Of a stretch of 26,415 bases of DNA, positions 23,363 through 26,415 are shown one piece after another. Source of the stretch: Ferrimicrobium sp. (GTDB taxonomy: Bacteria; Actinomycetota; Acidimicrobiia; Acidimicrobiales; Acidimicrobiaceae); the NCBI GenBank assembly GCA_027365375.1, contig DAHXNM010000300.1, positions 1-26,415 on the forward strand, in the 5' to 3' direction. Under the pieces are notes generated by a model. That model was not told where the DNA came from. It saw only the letters and a list, made by a program, of their open reading frames with translations, and did no database searches. Made by a program: the position numbers and the translations under genes. Each line of letters begins with the position of its first letter. Position 1 is the first letter of the stretch.

Positions 23363-24370
23363 ATGGCCCAGATCATCGCTCGTGGGTTTGCAGTAGGGAC
23401 TGCAAAACTCCTCATTCATCAGTCAAGCGGTGTAGAGACTCGTGATTACAGCGCGCTCGCTGAGAAAGCCTCTAAGGTTGTCGAGGATCTCACTGGTCTT
23501 GAGCTCGATCTAACCTCATTTGCGATTGAGGGAGTAGATCGACGGGGTTGGGCGGAGCGTAACATAGATTCATATGCGGCCTTGATAGAGCGGTTGACAC
23601 CATCCAATCGACCCGGTTCTGCTGGCATGGCTGAGCTCAATGCCGTAGCCCTTGCGGCGTTGCTCAGCAACTTTGCCGGCAAGGTCTTGGGTCAATACGA
23701 TCCAGCGTTCGCTATCTCTTCGCCCGCCATCTGGATGGTTGATGAGAATATCGATCAATTCGCTCATAGAGCTCAGCTTGATGCGGATGAAGTTGCACTT
23801 TGGGTGTTGGTGCACGAGCTCACTCACCGGGCGCAGTTCCATGGCGTCGACTGGTTTCGTGAACGCCTCCTGGCACTGATGGCTCAGCTATTCGCCGCCT
23901 CTACTATCTCTCCTGTCGATCTTCTTAGCGAGGTCTTCGCAAGGCTTCGCGGCCTTAGCTCGAACCAGCCTGTCGATGTGACAACCCTATTTCTGCCCGA
24001 GCGCTTGCGCTCAGTCGCTCGAGAGGCGACAACGATTATGACGGTAGCCGAGGGGCATGCCGAGTGGGTGATGCGCCAAGTTTCGAGAGAGGTCATCCCT
24101 CATCGAGACGAGTTCGAACGGACTATTGACGAGCGAAGACAGGCAACCGGTGTTTCAAAAATAGTTGGACAACTCACTGGGATCGCCTCCAAAAGGAGTC
24201 AGTACTCGGTGGGGCTCCACTTTTTTGAGGCGATTGCTGCGGAGGATAACGACTCACCGAGGCGCGTTTTTGCCTCGCCAGATGGGTTGCCAGTGGCCAA
24301 CGAGCTGACTGATCCCGGTCTTTGGCTCCGTCGCATGGGCAACAGCGTTACGCTCGCGCACCGTCGCTAG
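23363..24370 (+). CDS. Zinc-dependent metalloprotease, DUF2342 family
   Basis: A 335-residue protein of the actinobacterial DUF2342 family, also named as associated with coenzyme F420 biosynthesis. The metal site is His151-Glu-Leu-Thr-His155 (VLVHELTHRAQFHG), the zincin HExxH. A further acidic residue in EGHAEWVMR, about 80 residues later, is a candidate third ligand. There is no signal peptide, so the protein is probably cytosolic. In mycobacteria its homologue sits directly beside tilS, as here, which confirms the family assignment. The target is unknown. A run of AGGAGG lies 7 bases before the ATG at 23363. Confidence 0.9.
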   Translation: MAQIIARGFAVGTAKLLIHQSSGVETRDYSALAEKASKVVEDLTGLELDLTSFAIEGVDRRGWAERNIDSYAALIERLTPSNRPGSAGMAELNAVALAALLSNFAGKVLGQYDPAFAISSPAIWMVDENIDQFAHRAQLDADEVALWVLVHELTHRAQFHGVDWFRERLLALMAQLFAASTISPVDLLSEVFARLRGLSSNQPVDVTTLFLPERLRSVAREATTIMTVAEGHAEWVMRQVSREVIPHRDEFERTIDERRQATGVSKIVGQLTGIASKRSQYSVGLHFFEAIAAEDNDSPRRVFASPDGLPVANELTDPGLWLRRMGNSVTLAHRR

Positions 24371-24402
24371 CTAGGCGACCTTGGTGGCATGCGAGGCCTA
24401 AG

Positions 24403-25344
24403 GTGACTACGAGTGGGCTTGCTGGCGCGCGCCGGGATGAGCTGGAGAAGAAGCTCGAGACTCGAGGTGTGTCGCTTCGCGAACTCCTGGATCGCTCCGA
24501 TCTCGATCAGTGGGGGACCGGGCCAGTGCGCATCGGAATCTCAGGAGGAGCCGACTCAATGGGTCTGGCGCTGCTTGCATGGGCCAATGGCCAACAGGTT
24601 GTCGGTGTGCATGTAGACCACGGACTCCGTGCCGACTCTAGTACCGAGGGTGCAATGATTGCTGATGCTTTGGCACCATTTGGAATCGGGGTGTTGGAGT
24701 GTCGGGTTAGCGTAGAGGCCGGCGGCAACCTCGAGGATCGAGCTCGCCAGGCGAGGTTAGCGACTCTTCGCGGAGCTGCTACGGCTCATACCATGGACGA
24801 CCAAGCAGAGACCGTTATCGCGAACCTGCTGCGCGGTGCTGGACTCGTCGGAGTCGGTGCCATGCAGCCGGGGAGGAGACACCCAATTCTGCGTCTGCGT
24901 CGGAGTGAGACCCGACTTTTGTGCGAGGCAGCTGGCGTTTGGGTCTTCGATGATCCCAGTAATAGCGATCCGCGATTCGTGCGTAATCGCGTACGTGCCG
25001 AGTTGCTTCCATTGGCGGCCGATATCCTGCAACGTGATGTAGTTCCAATTCTGGCGCGCACCGCGGCTCATTCTCAGGAGTACGTTGAGGCTATTTCGGT
25101 GATGTTGAGTCAGCTACCACAGAGGCTCGAAGAGCTGCCCCCTGTCCTTGCGCGACATCGACTGAATACCTTGATCACGGCTGGCCTAGGACTGAGGTTG
25201 AACGGCGAACATCTCGAGCACATCCGTCAAGTCGCGATTGGCGAAAGACCAGCTCACCAGATCGTGCATGCTATAACTGTTCGAAGGGTTCATGACCTGC
25301 TTGTGTTTGTCGATCGTGACGGAAACCGTCTGTTGCAGCTTTAG
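24403..25344 (+). CDS. tilS: tRNA(Ile)-lysidine synthase
   Basis: A 313-residue enzyme that attaches lysine to C34 of tRNA-Ile(CAU), letting it read AUA. The PP-loop SGGADS is at residues 47-52. Next come VHVDHGLRADS and HTMDDQAETVIANLLRGAG; the His-Thr form of the HHxDDQ motif is usual in actinobacteria. FDDPSNSDPRFVRNRVR is the characteristic tRNA-side motif. The C-terminal domain is short, as in other actinobacterial TilS. The frame extends upstream to 24322, overlapping the metalloprotease; GTG 24403 with GAGG six bases before it is the better start. The hpt and ftsH genes that often follow tilS are not found in the remaining sequence. Confidence 0.95.
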   Translation: MTTSGLAGARRDELEKKLETRGVSLRELLDRSDLDQWGTGPVRIGISGGADSMGLALLAWANGQQVVGVHVDHGLRADSSTEGAMIADALAPFGIGVLECRVSVEAGGNLEDRARQARLATLRGAATAHTMDDQAETVIANLLRGAGLVGVGAMQPGRRHPILRLRRSETRLLCEAAGVWVFDDPSNSDPRFVRNRVRAELLPLAADILQRDVVPILARTAAHSQEYVEAISVMLSQLPQRLEELPPVLARHRLNTLITAGLGLRLNGEHLEHIRQVAIGERPAHQIVHAITVRRVHDLLVFVDRDGNRLLQL

Positions 25345-25739
25345 CAGGTAGCAGGGACGTCATTATCAGAACCGCTTTGGCGGCTGAATCCATATAGTCG
25401 TGCCTTCGTGGGCGGCGACTTGAGTCTGATCTGCGAGGTCCGAAGGGATGGCGCGTTGGTGCCTCATTGGGCCGTTTGCGGAACTCAGATAGCAAATTGT
25501 CTCAGCTATACACGCACAGATTGTAGGTAATTATTACCCTGAAAGCAACACTCTGTTGCCACCAATAGAGCTCTCTAGTAATAGTTCCACCCCCACGGGC
25601 GGGGTCCTTGACAGCTCTGCCTTGGGGCAGAACAACCTGAAGCGGAGAAGGCTTAGGTGTCTCTGTTCGTTCGCCTAGAGGTACTAGTCTTGGTCGAGAT
25701 CTGGGTGGTCGGCTCATTGGTCAGAGACGTTACCAGTGC
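25345..25739. other. Gene-poor hairpin-rich region with a possible transposase remnant
   Basis: No plus-strand gene is visible. Three hairpins lie close together: GCAACA/TGTTGC (25545-25559), ACCCC/GGGGT (25589-25605) and TCTGCC/GGCAGA (25616-25631). A minus-strand frame at 25502-25717 crosses all three; its translation includes GERTETPKPSPLQ and GRAVKDPARGGG, which faintly resembles the low-complexity C-terminal tails of IS200/IS605 TnpB proteins. The guide RNA of such elements overlaps that tail and is also hairpin-rich. No transposase core is present, so this could be a decayed right end, or nothing. Confidence 0.3.
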
Positions 25740-26124
25740 CTAGCTTCCAAGACTAAAATCCTTACCCGGCAAGTTGCCAGAGTGTTTCTCAGTAGGTTTA
25801 CGGTGTGTTTGCAACTGCCGAAGGGCAGTTTCAATAGAGGGGAGGTGCTCCATGATGGTTGCTTCGATCGTCGCACGGGATGTGTCGAAGTAGTGGTGCG
25901 CCAGCCAATCGCACATGCCAGCCGCGTCAGACCACTTGACATTTGGTTGACTAGCAACAAGCTCGGGGTCCAGCGTTAACTACCTCGCCAATTTCGATTA
26001 ATCTCACTCGAACGGCATCGAAATTGAGTCCGTAAGAGAGATCGCCACGAGCAAGGTGGCTTCAGATTGCGTCAATCGCGTCAATAATGTCGGCTAGGCG
26101 CTCGCCGTCATGGCGCGAACTCAT
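25740..26124 (-). pseudogene. HepT-like (DUF86) toxin, decayed
   Basis: The minus strand from ATG 26124 encodes a HEPN-domain toxin homologue (RLADIIDAIDAI, SHLARGDLSYGLNFDAVRV, RLIEIGEVVN, then LDPELVASQPNVKWSD, AGMCDWLAHHYF and LPSIETALRQL), which in intact form is an RNase. Three lesions are visible. The first is an in-frame TGA (complement of 26062-26064) where homologues have Arg. The second is a frameshift near 25970-25975. The third is Cys (complement of 25911-25913) in place of the catalytic Arg of the RX4H motif. The Arg lesions each fit a C-to-T change (CGA to TGA, CGC to TGC). The Tyr of HxY that the antitoxin modifies is still there. The start overlaps the stop of the MNT gene by 4 bases. 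Confidence 0.85.
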
Positions 26125-26415
26125 AGTGAGATGGCATCGTGTTCGATCTCTGCTCGAACCTGCGGCCGGAGACTGTCTGAGGGAGCAACGTCAACTGACA
26201 CGCCAAGGATCTCTGAAAGTTCCCTCCGCAGAGCTTCCAGAGCAAATAGCCCGGTCCCTTTACCAACGTCAACTACGAAGTCAACATCGCTCTCTGGCCC
26301 GTCTTCACCCCGTGCCGCGCTGCCAAAGACGCGGATATTGCTCGTTCCATGACGTGCCGCGCAGTCTAATATTGCGTATCGACTCTTGCGGAGCTGATGA
26401 CCGAGCGGAGTGTCT
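26121..26415 (-). CDS. MntA-type nucleotidyltransferase antitoxin, partial at window edge
   Basis: The frame runs open from the right edge to a TGA at the complement of 26121-26123, giving 97 residues of a minimal nucleotidyltransferase. The catalytic motif GSX10DXD is complete (FGSAARGEDGPESDVDF), and a third Asp sits in LGVSVDVAPSD. No start codon lies in the window, but only a few N-terminal residues should be missing. In HepT/MntA systems this enzyme adds AMP to a tyrosine of the HepT toxin and silences it. Here the antitoxin part is intact although the adjacent toxin is broken. The gene may have another role, or its decay may simply lag. Confidence 0.85.
   Translation of the reverse strand, partial: DTPLGHQLRKSRYAILDCAARHGTSNIRVFGSAARGEDGPESDVDFVVDVGKGTGLFALEALRRELSEILGVSVDVAPSDSLRPQVRAEIEHDAISL

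Noticed and set aside
25730..25960. 76-codon minus-strand frame
   Set aside because: It is a different frame from the HepT-like sequence, which reads in the frame ending at 25740 and carries the family motifs.
26110..26352. 80-codon plus-strand frame at the right edge
   Set aside because: It is the shadow of the minus-strand nucleotidyltransferase, whose GSX10DXD motif is clear.

Overview
The window looks like a chromosomal segment of an actinobacterium. The evidence is a GlnR-type orphan regulator, a SigR/RsrA-type sigma and zinc anti-sigma pair, a DUF2342 metalloprotease next to tilS, a DrrA/DrrB-type exporter, and a KimA-like permease beside two TrkA proteins. Base composition looks moderate rather than very GC-rich, so a lineage such as the Acidimicrobiia would fit. 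That placement is inference; no rRNA or species marker is present.

Layout, left to right. Bases 1-371 hold no gene I can defend. An Mrp-type Fe-S carrier ATPase (-) and an IscA/ErpA-type Fe-S protein (+) diverge from one 163-base gap. A minus-strand nitrogen block follows: Nudix hydrolase, type I glutamine synthetase and a GlnR-like regulator, the last two abutting. A putative LppX/LprG-like lipoprotein diverges from the Nudix gene. Two ATPase-permease ABC-2 exporters lie in tandem on the minus strand (5865-9492). The first ATPase starts only 6 bases from the divergent glutamine-dependent NAD+ synthetase. After that come a 143-residue unknown, a primary-like sigma-70 factor and a 26-residue membrane peptide, then about 430 bases without a gene.

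A minus-strand operon encodes two RCK (TrkA) proteins and a HAD-IB phosphatase. Divergent from it is a KimA-like K+ importer carrying a USP-like domain and, at its extreme C terminus, an OB-fold domain. A replication block follows: topA, tmk and holB, with coding overlaps, then a tRNA-Thr(CGT). Next are sigR and rsrA, a tiny zinc-binding protein, the DUF2342 metalloprotease and tilS. The right end (25345-26415) is accessory DNA: a hairpin-rich gene-poor stretch, a decayed HepT toxin gene, and the intact part of its MntA nucleotidyltransferase antitoxin gene, which runs off the window.

The most interesting items are the KimA-OB fusion facing the paired RCK genes across a 19-base imperfect palindrome, and the toxin-antitoxin pair in which only the toxin has decayed. 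The glnA-glnR coupling, the RsrA with a reduced cysteine set, and several genes that look leaderless are also worth a second look.
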